Notes: generated by a model from the sequence alone, not told the origin. Shown: positions 9,515-19,260, numbered from the stretch's first letter. The stretch: 64,000 nucleotides of DNA from Sphingomonas sp. TDK1 (GCF_001650735.1 NZ_LXVY01000044.1:186001-250000); one strand, 5' to 3'. Made by a program: numbers and translations.

Positions 9515-10055
9515 GCCGCCAAGCCTCCAATGCCGCCGTCACATGTGCCATCGCACGCGCGACATGTTTTTCCGTTGCCCGGGTAGAGATTCCGATCACC
9601 CGGGCGATGTCGGCGATCTTCAGTCCCTCCAGCACCCGCAACACGAAGATATCGCGGGTCCGCTCGGGCAATTCGAGCAATGCGTCGCGGAGCCGGGTGA
9701 CGGCTTCCCTGCCTTCCAAGACGCGCTGCGGCGAAAAATCCGAACCTGGATGTGCCTCGTCATCCCACACCTCGTGCAACCCCGCACCCCGCGCCGCCTC
9801 GCGACGGGCACGATCCCTGAGCGCGTTCGCCGCGGTTACGAACAGGAAACGGTCGGGCTGGTCGATCGTGGTGGGATCCGGCATGCGGCTGAGCTTCAGG
9901 AAAACTTCCTGCACCAGGTCCGGCACGTCGTCGCGTACCGCGACTCGCCGCTCGAAAAAGCGCGCCAGCGGACGCGCATAGCGCCGGGCAAGCCGATCGA
10001 GCAGCGTTGCACGCGCACTCCCATCGCTTTGCCGAGGCTGCGGCCCGATTCCCAT
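9507..10055 (-). CDS. FecI-type ECF sigma factor (set 1)
   Basis: A 182-residue ECF sigma factor. Region 2 is seen as RFFERRVAVRDDVPDLVQEV and region 4 as LPERTRDIFVLRVLEGLKIA followed by the helix-turn-helix ending RATEKHVARAM. It would direct polymerase to the downstream receptor gene when FecR signals. I choose the ATG at 10055 because GGGGAGAGGG precedes it closely. An in-frame ATG at 10082 also has a fair ribosome site and would add nine residues. The gene is first in a sigma-FecR-receptor unit. Confidence 0.9.
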   Translation of the reverse strand: MGIGPQPRQSDGSARATLLDRLARRYARPLARFFERRVAVRDDVPDLVQEVFLKLSRMPDPTTIDQPDRFLFVTAANALRDRARREAARGAGLHEVWDDEAHPGSDFSPQRVLEGREAVTRLRDALLELPERTRDIFVLRVLEGLKIADIARVIGISTRATEKHVARAMAHVTAALEAWRHD

Positions 10056-10251
10056 CCCTCTCCCCTTTGTTCGCCGGATCATGATCTTCCGACGGCGAGG
10101 AGGCAAGTCGCGGGCGGGCGTTGGCGCAGCGATCGGCCACGTGCGCGATGTGCCTGCACGAGTTTGGCCAGATTTTGCACATCGTGGCACGCTGACGCAA
10201 GGCAAGCGACCGGAAGTACGGCATAGCGGCGGCGATAGCCCGGAGGTGTCA

Positions 10252-10521
10252 ATGGCGTATCTCAAATCTCAACTGCCACTGGCCGCAGAGGAAAGTGGCC
10301 CTGCCGCATCGGCGCCGCAGAACGACATCGTGGCGGTTGCGCATGAGGCACGGCAGAAGATGTGTGCGAACGTACTCAACGTCCACCTGATCGCGGATCA
10401 GCTCGCCAAGGCGGGCGCGGACAGCGCCGCGGTGGCACCGCTGCTTGATCGTATCGTCGAAGCAAGCCGCTTCGCCGATGCCAGCCTCGAGACAATTCAG
10501 CAGATGATACTGGAAGCCTGA
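10252..10521 (+). CDS. Small helical protein resembling an isolated HisKA/DHp domain
   Basis: An 89-residue soluble protein with a good ribosome site (GGAGGTGTCA before the ATG). Residues 25-88 read like the two-helix dimerisation and phospho-acceptor domain of histidine kinases: an H-box-like VAHEAR with His31, a first helix, a short turn near GADSAAV, and a second helix (APLLDRIVEASRFADASLETI). There is no ATPase domain. It lies between an ECF sigma gene and an AraC gene, 0.9 kb from a hybrid kinase. The resemblance is by eye and could be chance in a short helical protein. Coding status is likely but not proven. Confidence 0.6.
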   Translation: MAYLKSQLPLAAEESGPAASAPQNDIVAVAHEARQKMCANVLNVHLIADQLAKAGADSAAVAPLLDRIVEASRFADASLETIQQMILEA

Positions 10522-10583
10522 ACGCCCTTTCACCGCCCCGGCATGCCTGATACGGATGGCCCTTCGCGCCACCGGATCGGACC

Positions 10584-11447
10584 ATGCCTGCACCTGTTCC
10601 CGGCTATATTCGTCAGATCGGCGGCACGGTCGAAAAATTCTCCGGCCGGAGCAGTGGCAAGGTCGTCGTAGAATCGCTGACTCGCCGATCGGCCGAACCG
10701 ATCCTGTGGAACTCCCTACAGCCGCGGCTGTCGCTAATCTGGTGGAAGTCAGGCTTCGACTTCTTCGAAACCGATCTCGGCGGCAATAAGGCACAGGCCG
10801 TGCATCCCAACCGGATGAAGCTGGGAATCGTGCCGCCGGATTGCCAGGCACGGGGCGAATTCCATCCGCAGGATTTGTGCGACTACGACATCATCTTTAT
10901 CGAGCGCGACTTCCTAGAGGGGCGTCTCCAGTCGGCGATCGACGTGCCGATGGTAGGCGACGACGTCCTCGGCCTGCACCGCGGAGTGCCGGAACTGCTG
11001 CAATGGAAGGACGATGCGACCTTCGGGCTGATGGCGGAGGGCTGGGCGCTGCAGGCGCTGGCGCAGCTACAGCGGGGCTTTGGCATGCCCGAACGTCAGG
11101 CCGGCGCGCCCTGGCGACTCAGCCTGAAACAGGTGAAAATGATCGAGGACTATGTCCTGGCGAATTTGCAATATCCCATCTCTCTCGCCGACCTGGCGAC
11201 GTTGACCGGTATGAGCATCCGCCATTTGTCCCGCTGCTTCCGGGCGACGGTGGGACGGACCCCGGCGCAGTTCGTCTTCGATCTGCGCCTTCACACGGCC
11301 AAGATGTTGCTGCGGGTCGCCACCACCAGCATCACCGAGGTGGCGATGATGTGCGGATTCAGCCACTCGCAGCATCTGTCGAACAGCTTTCGACGCGCCT
11401 TCGGGGTGACACCCTCCGAGTTTCGCAAAGGCGGCGATCCACGCTAG
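10584..11447 (+). CDS. AraC-family transcription regulator
   Basis: A 287-residue regulator. The C-terminal ~100 residues form the double helix-turn-helix of the AraC family: ISLADLATLTGMSIRHLSRCFRATVG, then ITEVAMMCGFSHSQHLSNSFRRAFGVTPSEFR. The N-terminal ~180 residues have no domain I can name and probably hold the sensing part. The ribosome site is weak. The gene converges on the hybrid kinase gene with 8 bases between their ends, and follows the small DHp-like gene by 62 bases, so it may share a transcript with it. Confidence 0.88.
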   Translation: MPAPVPGYIRQIGGTVEKFSGRSSGKVVVESLTRRSAEPILWNSLQPRLSLIWWKSGFDFFETDLGGNKAQAVHPNRMKLGIVPPDCQARGEFHPQDLCDYDIIFIERDFLEGRLQSAIDVPMVGDDVLGLHRGVPELLQWKDDATFGLMAEGWALQALAQLQRGFGMPERQAGAPWRLSLKQVKMIEDYVLANLQYPISLADLATLTGMSIRHLSRCFRATVGRTPAQFVFDLRLHTAKMLLRVATTSITEVAMMCGFSHSQHLSNSFRRAFGVTPSEFRKGGDPR

Positions 11448-11455
11448 CCGCTGCG

Positions 11456-14407
11456 CTATCCGATTGCCTCGATCGCGCGTAAAAGTTCCGCCGCGCGGAA
11501 GGGCTTAGTCAGTCGCGGCAGGTCCGGCGCCACACCTTCGACATCGGCATAACCCGAGACGATGAGCGACGGCACGCCATATTCGAGGTGCGCAATACGC
11601 GCCAGCTGCGTGCCGTCCATGCCGGGCATTAGGTGGTCTGTGACTAGCAACGCGACCCTCACCCCGCGGACGAGGATGTGCAGCGCCGCTTCGGCGGAAT
11701 TGGCCTCGAGGACCTCGAAGCCGCCCTCCCCCAGCATATGCGCGGTATTGGCGCGCACGGCATCGTCGTCGTCGACAAGCAGCACGGCGCCGCGCGGCGC
11801 GAGCTTCGGCAGCGCCCCGTCCGCCGGACGCACCGCCGGTGCCGCGAGATCCCCCGCTTCGGGCAGCCAGAGCTCGACATCGGTGCCCTGCCACGGACTG
11901 CTGGTGATGCGGATCCCGCCGCCCAGCTGCTGCGCGAGCCCGTGCACCATCGACAGCCCCAGCCCGGTGCCCTTGCCGATGCCCTTGGTCGAAAAGAACG
12001 GCTCGACCGCCCGCGCCCGCGTCTCCGCATCCATGCCGACGCCGGTATCCGCGACCGAGATCATCACATAGCGCCCCGCGCGCAGATCGCCCCCCTCCGC
12101 CTCCGCCACCCGACGCGCGGCCGCACGGATCCGCAGCGTGCCGCCGTCCGGCATGGCATCGCGCGCGTTCACGCTGAGATTGAGCAGCGCCATCTCGACC
12201 TGGTTATAGTCTGCCCGCGCGAACGGGAGATCCGCCGGCACGTCGAGCACCACCTGGATCTGCGGGCCGGTGGTGCTCGCCAGCAATTCCCCCATGCCCG
12301 CGATCAGCGCGCGCGCGTCGATCGCCGTGGGTTGCAGCGGCTGCCGCCGCGCGAAGGCGAGCAGTCGCTGGACCAGCATCTTCGCGCGCTCCGCCGACTG
12401 CAGCGCGCCGCCGATCAGCTGCCGCTCGCGATCGCTGCCGATCTCGCGCCGCGCCAGCAGGTCCAGCGTCCCGAGAATCGGCGTCAGCAGATTGTTGAAA
12501 TCGTGCGCCACGCCGCCGGTCAGCTGGCCCAGCGCCTCCACCTTCTGCGCCTGGCGCAGTTGCTCCTCGGCCTCGGCCAGCCTGCGCTGCTCGGCCACCC
12601 GATCGGTAACGTCATGGACGATCTGATAGGCGCCGATCCGGCGGCCGGCCGGATCGCGCAACGTGTTGAACGTGATCTCGAAGCTGCGACGATCGAGCGC
12701 GGGGTCGCCAAATGTCTCGACCACCGTGAATTCCTGGCCATCCAGCGCGGGCCCCCAGGTTCGCTGCACCCTGGCGCGCTCCTCCGGCAGATGCGCCAGC
12801 ACGTCCAGCATCGACGCGCCGGGCGAAGGCGTCACGCCATAGACCCGTTCGAAGGAAGCGACGGCGGCCTTGTTCGCCGCGATCCAGCGAAACTCCAGAT
12901 CGGCGACGAAGATGATCGCGGTGGTGTTCTCCACCACATCGGCAAGGATCTTGCGCTCCGCCAGCCCCTCGGCGACCCGCTGCTCCAGTTGCTCGTTCAG
13001 ATCGCGCAGCGCCTGCTCGGTCTGCTTGCGGTGGGTAATGTCGATCGCGGTTCCGATCACGCGAACGCAGCGATCGCCCTCGAACACGCCCCGCCCCTTC
13101 GCCGCGATCCAGCGAATGACGCCGTCTTCCTTGCCGACCGTGCGGTATTCGACATCGTAGAGCGCCCGCCTCGCGGGATCGGCGGCGGCGGCATAGGCGG
13201 CCGCGGTCGCGGCGAAATCGTCCGGGTGCAGGCCCGCGTAGAAATCGTCCATGGAGATCGGCACCTCCGGCGAGATGCCGAACATCGCCTTCAGCAGCGG
13301 CGGCCAATAGAGCGTGCCGCCAACCTCATCCACGTCCCAAAGGCCGATTTCGGCCGCATCGGTCGCGAGCCGCAACTGCTCCTCACGACGGCGAAGATTG
13401 GCCTCCGCGCCCGCGCGCTCGACATGGGCCCAGGACCGCTCGGTCACCGCGCGCATCACCGTCAGCTCATAATTGGTCCATACATGCGGGCGGGCATGAT
13501 GGATCGCCATCAGCGCGTGCAGCCGGCCGTTCTTCACCAGCGGCATGCAGATGGTGGCGCCGATCCCGATATCCTGGAACGCGCGCGCCTCGTGCGGCGG
13601 AAGTTCCCGCGCAATGTCGTTGATGACCAGCGGCTGATTGGCGTTCAGCTTCTCCACGGCCTTTTCGCCGAACGCCGCCAGGCTGTAATGGCCGACGATG
13701 GAAGCGGCACCCGGCGCATGCCAGTCGCCGCGGATGGTGAAGCCGTCCCCATCCGCATCCATGTCGGCATAGGCGCAATCGGAGATGCCGAGATGGGTGC
13801 CGACCATCTCGGTGGTAACGCGCAGCAGACGGTCGGCGTCGTGCAGGCCCGCCACCGCCACGCCCAGCTGGTCCAGAAAGCGGTACTGCTCTTCGCTTTG
13901 CGCCAGACGGTGCTCGGCCAGCACGCGCTTGGTGATGTCGAACACCATCGCCAGCATGCCGGCAGGCTGGCCGCGATGGTCGTGCAGCGGGACATAATCG
14001 AGATCCATCCAGACCTGCTCGGGCTGCCCCCGGCGCCACAGTTCCAGTTCCTGCCGGTGGAAGGAGAGCGGCACGCCCGCCATCCCGGCCTCGATCACGC
14101 GCAGGTTAAATTCCCGCGCCTCCGGCCAGGCATCGAGCGCCGACGCCCCCAGCGCCGCGGGATGCCGCGCCCCGCAGATCTCCGCATAGCCGTCATTGTA
14201 CAGCAGGATGCCTTCCCGCCCCCACAGCACCGTCATCGGCACGCGGGAGGAGAGCAGCATCTGCACCGTGGCACGCAGCTCCGCCGGCCAGGTATCCAGC
14301 GCACCAAGCGGCGTCTGCGCCCAGTCCTTCGCACGGATAAGATCCCCGGTGCCGCCGCCGCCCACGAGCGGGCCATGTCCTCCGGCAAGGGTGAAATCGT
14401 CCGTCAT
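11456..14407 (-). CDS. Hybrid PAS/GAF sensor histidine kinase with receiver domain
   Basis: A 983-residue, probably soluble, hybrid kinase with no clear membrane segment. Approximate domain order: PAS (30-155), GAF (175-335), PAS (345-475), PAS (495-620), HisKA (640-700, H-box GGVAHDFNNLL), HATPase (745-860, N-box LLNLSVNARDAMPDGG, then ADTGVGMD and KGTGLGLSMV), and a C-terminal receiver (about 870-983). The receiver has the acidic cluster VDDDD and the phospho-acceptor Asp in LLVTDHLMPGMDG. The kinase would sense an internal cue through the PAS/GAF array and pass phosphate to its own receiver. No separate response regulator with an output domain is next to it. Its start faces the second ECF sigma gene. 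Confidence 0.93.
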   Translation of the reverse strand: MTDDFTLAGGHGPLVGGGGTGDLIRAKDWAQTPLGALDTWPAELRATVQMLLSSRVPMTVLWGREGILLYNDGYAEICGARHPAALGASALDAWPEAREFNLRVIEAGMAGVPLSFHRQELELWRRGQPEQVWMDLDYVPLHDHRGQPAGMLAMVFDITKRVLAEHRLAQSEEQYRFLDQLGVAVAGLHDADRLLRVTTEMVGTHLGISDCAYADMDADGDGFTIRGDWHAPGAASIVGHYSLAAFGEKAVEKLNANQPLVINDIARELPPHEARAFQDIGIGATICMPLVKNGRLHALMAIHHARPHVWTNYELTVMRAVTERSWAHVERAGAEANLRRREEQLRLATDAAEIGLWDVDEVGGTLYWPPLLKAMFGISPEVPISMDDFYAGLHPDDFAATAAAYAAAADPARRALYDVEYRTVGKEDGVIRWIAAKGRGVFEGDRCVRVIGTAIDITHRKQTEQALRDLNEQLEQRVAEGLAERKILADVVENTTAIIFVADLEFRWIAANKAAVASFERVYGVTPSPGASMLDVLAHLPEERARVQRTWGPALDGQEFTVVETFGDPALDRRSFEITFNTLRDPAGRRIGAYQIVHDVTDRVAEQRRLAEAEEQLRQAQKVEALGQLTGGVAHDFNNLLTPILGTLDLLARREIGSDRERQLIGGALQSAERAKMLVQRLLAFARRQPLQPTAIDARALIAGMGELLASTTGPQIQVVLDVPADLPFARADYNQVEMALLNLSVNARDAMPDGGTLRIRAAARRVAEAEGGDLRAGRYVMISVADTGVGMDAETRARAVEPFFSTKGIGKGTGLGLSMVHGLAQQLGGGIRITSSPWQGTDVELWLPEAGDLAAPAVRPADGALPKLAPRGAVLLVDDDDAVRANTAHMLGEGGFEVLEANSAEAALHILVRGVRVALLVTDHLMPGMDGTQLARIAHLEYGVPSLIVSGYADVEGVAPDLPRLTKPFRAAELLRAIEAIG

Positions 14408-14584
14408 TGTCGCTCTTTAGAAGAGAATCGCGATCATTGCGATGCCGCCCGATTGTCATGCGCGCTTCATCGACCGCCGCTAGCGGTGGCGCGGACTCGG
14501 GCGACTTCAGCAGGAAAGGGGGCGAATCGCGATGGCGGTCACGGCGCTACGATCCGGTGGATCGTCCTGCACAGGGACGGTTCG

Positions 14585-15121
14585 ATGAACGAGCTGACCA
14601 GCCTGACGGTGCAGCGCCGTGCGCTCGCCGAGGAGGTGGCGCTCCATGCCGCGCTCCAGCGGTTCGTGCGGGTTCGGCTGCGCGACCATCATGAGGGCGA
14701 GGACATCGTCCAGGAAACCTATATCCGCCTGTACGACTATCGCCGCACCCGCAGCGTCGCCGATGTCGGCGCCTTCTGCTTCGCCGTGGCGCGCAACCTG
14801 GTATTCGATCATTTCCGGCGCATGCGTGCCCTGCCGCGGCAGGCGGAACTTGCCGACGACATTCCCTGCACCCAGCCGCGTGCCGAAGAACTGCTCGACT
14901 ATCGCGAGCGGGTGGACATTCTGGTCCGCGCGTTGCGCGTGATGCCCCCGCTCCGCCGGGAAATCTTCCTGCGTCGCCGGCTGGACGGCGTCGCGGTCGC
15001 GATCATCGCCGCAGACCTGGACATGAGCGTCGCCGCGATCGAGAAGCACTGCGTCCGCGCGGTCGCCGATCTGCGCGCCGCGCTCGAACGGCGCGGGCTG
15101 CCCGGGGGCGCGGCGCGATGA
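14585..15121 (+). CDS. FecI-type ECF sigma factor (set 2)
   Basis: A 178-residue ECF sigma factor. Region 2 is seen in HHEGEDIVQETYIRLYDY and VARNLVFDHFRRM. Region 4 is seen in MPPLRREIFLRRRLDGVAV and the DNA-binding helix MSVAAIEKHCVRAVADL. The ATG at 14585 (MNELTSL) fits the family start; the same frame is open far upstream but only as antisense of the kinase gene. The stop overlaps the start of the FecR gene (ATGA). It would drive the receptor gene that follows. Confidence 0.92.
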   Translation: MNELTSLTVQRRALAEEVALHAALQRFVRVRLRDHHEGEDIVQETYIRLYDYRRTRSVADVGAFCFAVARNLVFDHFRRMRALPRQAELADDIPCTQPRAEELLDYRERVDILVRALRVMPPLRREIFLRRRLDGVAVAIIAADLDMSVAAIEKHCVRAVADLRAALERRGLPGGAAR

Positions 15122-16077
15122 GCCCCTATGCCGGCCGCCGCGCCGCGCTGCACGACGCCGCCCGCTGGGCGATGCGCGAGGACGATGCGGTGCTGCACGA
15201 GACGCCGCCGGCTGCCGCCGCCGAGGTGCAGGCGATGCTGGACGATCGCGCCCTTTCGGACGCCATGGCGCAGCTGCCGCGCCTGTCCGACGGCGACATC
15301 CGGGCGCTGCGCGGCCGACGCCGGGCCGCGCTCGGCACCGGGGGGGCGCTGGCGCTGGTCGCGCTGCTCGGCATCGGCGGATGGCAGGCGGGCTGGTATC
15401 GCGGCCCGGCCGCCACGCCCCGGCATTACGAGACGGCCCGCGGCCAGATGCTGGACGTGGCATTGGCCGACGGCTCCCGACTGCACCTCAACGGCAATAC
15501 CAGCCTCGACGTCACGCTGGCCGATGACAGCCGCAGCGTGGCGATGCAGCGCGGCGAGGCCTATTTCGACGTCGCGCACCTGCCGCGCCGGCCGTTCACC
15601 GTCCACGCCCAGGGTTCCGCGACACAGGTGCTCGGCACCGCCTTCAACATCGACATCGCCGCCGGCGCGGTCCGCCTCGCCGTGTATCGCGGCAAGGTGC
15701 GTTTCGGCGACGCCGCGGGCGCGGATCGGGCGGTGATCGTCCCCGCAGGCTGGCGAACCCGGTTCGAGGCGGGCCGCGCGCAGATGCCAAGCCGGTTCGA
15801 CGCGGCGCAAAAGGACTGGCGCGACGGCTGGATCGACATCGACGCGATGCCGCTGGGCGATCTGGTCGAAACGCTCAATCGCCGGGGCGGGCCGCTGATC
15901 GCGCCGCCGCCGAAGCCGCTGGCGGCCATCGCCGTTTCCGGCCGTTTCCGCCTGGATTCGCCGCGCGCGCTGCTGGACGCGATGGGTGCCGCCTATGGGT
16001 TCAGCATTGTGCCGCAAGGGCCGCAACTGCACCTGGTGCCGACCCCCGGGAACGACGCAAATCCGTCACATCCGTGA
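15118..16077 (+). CDS. FecR-type anti-sigma factor (set 2)
   Basis: A 319-residue membrane anti-sigma factor. It has a cytoplasmic N-terminus, one transmembrane helix near residues 76-98 (GGALALVALLGIGGWQAGWY), and a periplasmic FecR domain (RGQMLDVALADGSRLHLNG, RGEAYFDVAHLPRRPFTV, GTAFNIDI). A C-terminal segment resembles an STN-like fold (AIAVSGRFRLDSPRALLDAM). It is translationally coupled to the sigma gene. The receptor gene starts 93 bases downstream, so the three form one signalling unit. Confidence 0.92.
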   Translation: MSPYAGRRAALHDAARWAMREDDAVLHETPPAAAAEVQAMLDDRALSDAMAQLPRLSDGDIRALRGRRRAALGTGGALALVALLGIGGWQAGWYRGPAATPRHYETARGQMLDVALADGSRLHLNGNTSLDVTLADDSRSVAMQRGEAYFDVAHLPRRPFTVHAQGSATQVLGTAFNIDIAAGAVRLAVYRGKVRFGDAAGADRAVIVPAGWRTRFEAGRAQMPSRFDAAQKDWRDGWIDIDAMPLGDLVETLNRRGGPLIAPPPKPLAAIAVSGRFRLDSPRALLDAMGAAYGFSIVPQGPQLHLVPTPGNDANPSHP

Positions 16078-16170
16078 CACCGCACTGCAGCAAAAATCTT
16101 TTGTCCGGAAGCTGATCCGACCCCGTCTTCCTCGCGAGCGGCGCAACCGCGCCGGAGCGGAGGGAAGACA

Positions 16171-19167
16171 ATGACTCATATCCAGGGGATTTCACGCATG
16201 GCCCTAGCCATCATGCTGGCGGTACCCGCCATCGCCCAGGCGCATGCCGCCGACGCGACCATGGCGGCGCAGCGCCGTTTCGACATCGCGCCATCGGATC
16301 TGCGCACGGCAATCTCGCAGTTTTCGCAGGCGACGGGCCTGCAGGTCGTCGTCGCGCCGAGCGCGGTGGCGGGGCGTCGTACCGCCGGGGTGCGGGGCGC
16401 GCTCAGCGTGCGGGCAGCGCTCGACCAGCTGCTGCGCGGATCGAACCTGAGCGCCGCCGTGCATGGCGGCATCGTCGTGCTCACCCCGTCGCGCGCCGCT
16501 GCACCCGCGCCGCGCCGCATCGCGCGCAGCGAAGCCCCCGCGCCCGTCGCCGAGACGCCGGTGCAGACCGCGGCCGCAGCGCCGCAGGATAGCGATGCGG
16601 CCGAAATCGTCGTCTCCGGCTATCGCGAGAGCCTTACCGCCGCGCAGGACCTGAAGCGCCGCGCCGTGGGTGCCGAGGACGACATCGTCGCCACCGATAT
16701 CGCCGCCTTTCCCGACCTGAACCTGGCGGAATCACTGCAGCGCGTACCGGGCATCACCATCACCCGCGACAGCGGCGAAGGCCGCCAGATCGCGCTGCGC
16801 GGCCTGGGCGCGGACTTCACCCGCACCCAGCTGAACGGCATGGAAGTGCTCGGCAACACCGCCTCGGGCATGGACAATCGCGGTTCGGTCAGCCGCTCGC
16901 GCTCGTTCGACTACAGCCTGTTCGCATCGGAACTGTTCAACCGCGTGTCGGTGCAGAAATCCTATGCGGCCGAGCAGGACGAAGGCGGCCTTGCCGGCAC
17001 CGTGCAGCTCACCACCGCCAAGCCGTTCGACTATGCCGGCAACAAGTTCGTCGTCTCCGCCAAGGGCCAGACCAACACCAACACCACCGGGGTCACCCCG
17101 CGGGTGGTGGGCCTGGCGTCGGGCCGCTGGGGCGATTTCGGCGCGCTGGTCTCGGTCGCGTACAGCAAGATCAAGAACAACGAATATGGCTATCGCAACT
17201 GGGGCTGGGGCCCCACCAAATATGGCGCGGCCAATATCGGACCGGAGATCGACGCCGCGACCCGCGCCAAGCTGCTCGCCGGCGTGTTCCAGCCGACCGC
17301 GCAGTCGCCCTCGTCCTGGTACACCGATCGCCAGCGGCTCGGCATCACCTCGTCGGTGCAGTACCACCCGGGCGACAATTTCAAGCTGGACGTGGACTTT
17401 CTCTACGGCCGCCTGTGGGACAAGCGCGACGACTATGCGCTCGCCACGGCGGGCAGCAACCCGCTGACCGGCTCCTCCGTGACCGGCACGCAGGTGATCC
17501 ACAATGCGGTGATCGACGACACCAACACGCTGCGCGCGGCAAGCTTTACCGGCATCGACCTCCGCTCCGAACATCATATCGTCAAGAACCACACCGACTT
17601 TTACCAGGGCGTCGCCAACCTGAGCTGGAAGCTGGGCGAGCGGCTGACGATCAACGCGCTCGGCGGCTATGAGGAATCGGACTTCGGCCAGCCGGTGTTC
17701 GACAAGGTGTTCATGGAGGCCAAGCAGACCGCGTTCAGCTACGACACGCGGCCCCAGGTCTCGGTGAACAGCTACGGCATCAACCTCACCGATCCGAACC
17801 TCTGGGCCGTGCAGCGGCTGGACGTGCAGGAAAACAAGATCGTCAACCGCTATACCAACGGCAAGCTCAGCGCCGATTACGATCTGGGCGACGGCCTGAT
17901 CTTCAAGGCGGGCGGCGCGTACAAGCACTTCAGCAACAGCGGCTACACCTGGGTCAACAAGGTGTTCCACAACGTGCCGGCCGACATCGCGGTACCGAAC
18001 GGCATCAAGCAGCTGGTCGGGCCGAAGACGCTGCTCCAATATGTCGTGGGCAATGTCGACGGGGTCTATACCTATGTCGGCGACAAGCGCGACCTGACCG
18101 CCGCCAACCTCCAGGCGGGCAGCGACTATGCCGTCGACGAGAAGACCTGGAACGGCTTCGCGCAGGTCGACCTCGACACCCAGGTCGCCGGCATGCGGCT
18201 GCGGGCCAATGCGGGCCTGCGCTATTATTCGACCGATCTGACCTCGTCGGGCCATCTCGCGGTGGGGACGGCGTTCGTGCCGGTGGTGATCAAGGACAAC
18301 AGCCATGGCTGGCTGCCCGCCGCCAACCTCGCGCTCGACCTCACCCGCAGCCTGGTGTTCCGCCTGAGCGCCGACCGCAACATCAACCGTCCGGGCCTGG
18401 GCGACCTCGCCGCGGCGGGGTCGATCACCACCCGCCCCAATGGCGGCAGCCTGAGCCTCGGCAACCCCTTCCTCAAGCCCTACAAGGCGACGTCGGTCGA
18501 GACGTCGCTCGAATGGTACATGGACAGCAAGGGCTTCGCGTCGATCGGGTTCTTCTACAAGAACATGGATTCGTACATCGCCTCCAGCACCAAGACGATC
18601 CCCTATGGCCAGACCGGCCTGCCGCTGTCGCTGCTGATCCAGGGCCAGGACGCCACCACGCCCTATGACGTGAGCCAGCCGGTCAACGGCCCCGGCGCGG
18701 ACATCAAGGGGGTCGAAGTCGCCTTCCAGCACGACTTCACCTTCCTGCCGGGCCCGCTCAGCCATCTCGGCGTCACCGCCAACGGCACCTGGTTCGAGGG
18801 CAACCAGCCCGGCAAGGTGGGCGACAGCTTCGTGACGATCCCGCTCTACAGCCTCTCCAAATGGGCCGCCAACGCGACGCTCTATTACGAGGACAAGCGG
18901 TGGGGTGCCCGCATCTCGGACGCGTATCGCAGCAAATACTATACCGGCCTCGGCACGGTCGGGAATGTCGGCGAGTGGATCCGCGGCGGCCACAACATCG
19001 ACGCCCAGGCGCATGTGAACCTGCGCCCCGGCATCCGCCTGATCGCCGAGGGCATCAACCTGACCAACCAGCCGATCGAGCAGTTTGCCGGCGGCGCGAT
19101 CGCGCGGCGCCTGGTCTACACGACCAGCGGCCGTACCTTCACCCTCGGCTTCAGCGCCGAGTTCTGA
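16171..19167 (+). CDS. TonB-dependent receptor with STN domain (set 2)
   Basis: A 998-residue outer-membrane transducer. A signal peptide (MALAIMLAVPAIAQAHA) is followed by an STN domain at about residues 35-110 (RFDIAPSDLRTAISQFSQATG through GGIVVLTPSR), an Ala/Pro linker, the TonB box region AEIVVSGYRES, and a plug (NLAESLQRVPGITITRDSGE, IALRGLGADFTRTQLNG). The plug and barrel style match the Xanthomonas/Caulobacter branch of large receptors, which often take up plant-derived glycans or oligosaccharides. The barrel ends in FTLGFSAEF. A purine-rich site (GGAGGGAAG) precedes the ATG. The ligand is unknown. A strong hairpin follows the stop. Confidence 0.93.
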   Translation: MTHIQGISRMALAIMLAVPAIAQAHAADATMAAQRRFDIAPSDLRTAISQFSQATGLQVVVAPSAVAGRRTAGVRGALSVRAALDQLLRGSNLSAAVHGGIVVLTPSRAAAPAPRRIARSEAPAPVAETPVQTAAAAPQDSDAAEIVVSGYRESLTAAQDLKRRAVGAEDDIVATDIAAFPDLNLAESLQRVPGITITRDSGEGRQIALRGLGADFTRTQLNGMEVLGNTASGMDNRGSVSRSRSFDYSLFASELFNRVSVQKSYAAEQDEGGLAGTVQLTTAKPFDYAGNKFVVSAKGQTNTNTTGVTPRVVGLASGRWGDFGALVSVAYSKIKNNEYGYRNWGWGPTKYGAANIGPEIDAATRAKLLAGVFQPTAQSPSSWYTDRQRLGITSSVQYHPGDNFKLDVDFLYGRLWDKRDDYALATAGSNPLTGSSVTGTQVIHNAVIDDTNTLRAASFTGIDLRSEHHIVKNHTDFYQGVANLSWKLGERLTINALGGYEESDFGQPVFDKVFMEAKQTAFSYDTRPQVSVNSYGINLTDPNLWAVQRLDVQENKIVNRYTNGKLSADYDLGDGLIFKAGGAYKHFSNSGYTWVNKVFHNVPADIAVPNGIKQLVGPKTLLQYVVGNVDGVYTYVGDKRDLTAANLQAGSDYAVDEKTWNGFAQVDLDTQVAGMRLRANAGLRYYSTDLTSSGHLAVGTAFVPVVIKDNSHGWLPAANLALDLTRSLVFRLSADRNINRPGLGDLAAAGSITTRPNGGSLSLGNPFLKPYKATSVETSLEWYMDSKGFASIGFFYKNMDSYIASSTKTIPYGQTGLPLSLLIQGQDATTPYDVSQPVNGPGADIKGVEVAFQHDFTFLPGPLSHLGVTANGTWFEGNQPGKVGDSFVTIPLYSLSKWAANATLYYEDKRWGARISDAYRSKYYTGLGTVGNVGEWIRGGHNIDAQAHVNLRPGIRLIAEGINLTNQPIEQFAGGAIARRLVYTTSGRTFTLGFSAEF

Positions 19168-19174
19168 CGCAGCA

Positions 19175-19205
19175 AAGCCCGCCGCGGCCTGGCCGTGGCG
19201 GGCTT
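19175..19205. terminator. Hairpin terminator after receptor set 2
   Basis: Arms 19175-19187 and 19193-19205 pair over 13 bases with one G-T wobble around a 5-base loop. It starts 7 bases after the receptor stop. Confidence 0.7.
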
Positions 19206-19217
19206 CCCCTGCAGCAT

Positions 19218-19255
19218 GGCGGGCGGAAGCGGAGCGATCCCCGCTTCCGCCCGCC
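19218..19255. terminator. Second hairpin, likely for the convergent gene
   Basis: Arms 19218-19232 and 19241-19255 are perfect 15-base reverse complements with an 8-base loop. It lies 5 bases beyond the stop of the minus-strand gene that ends at 19261, so it probably ends that transcript. Confidence 0.65.
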
Positions 19256-19260
19256 TGCGT

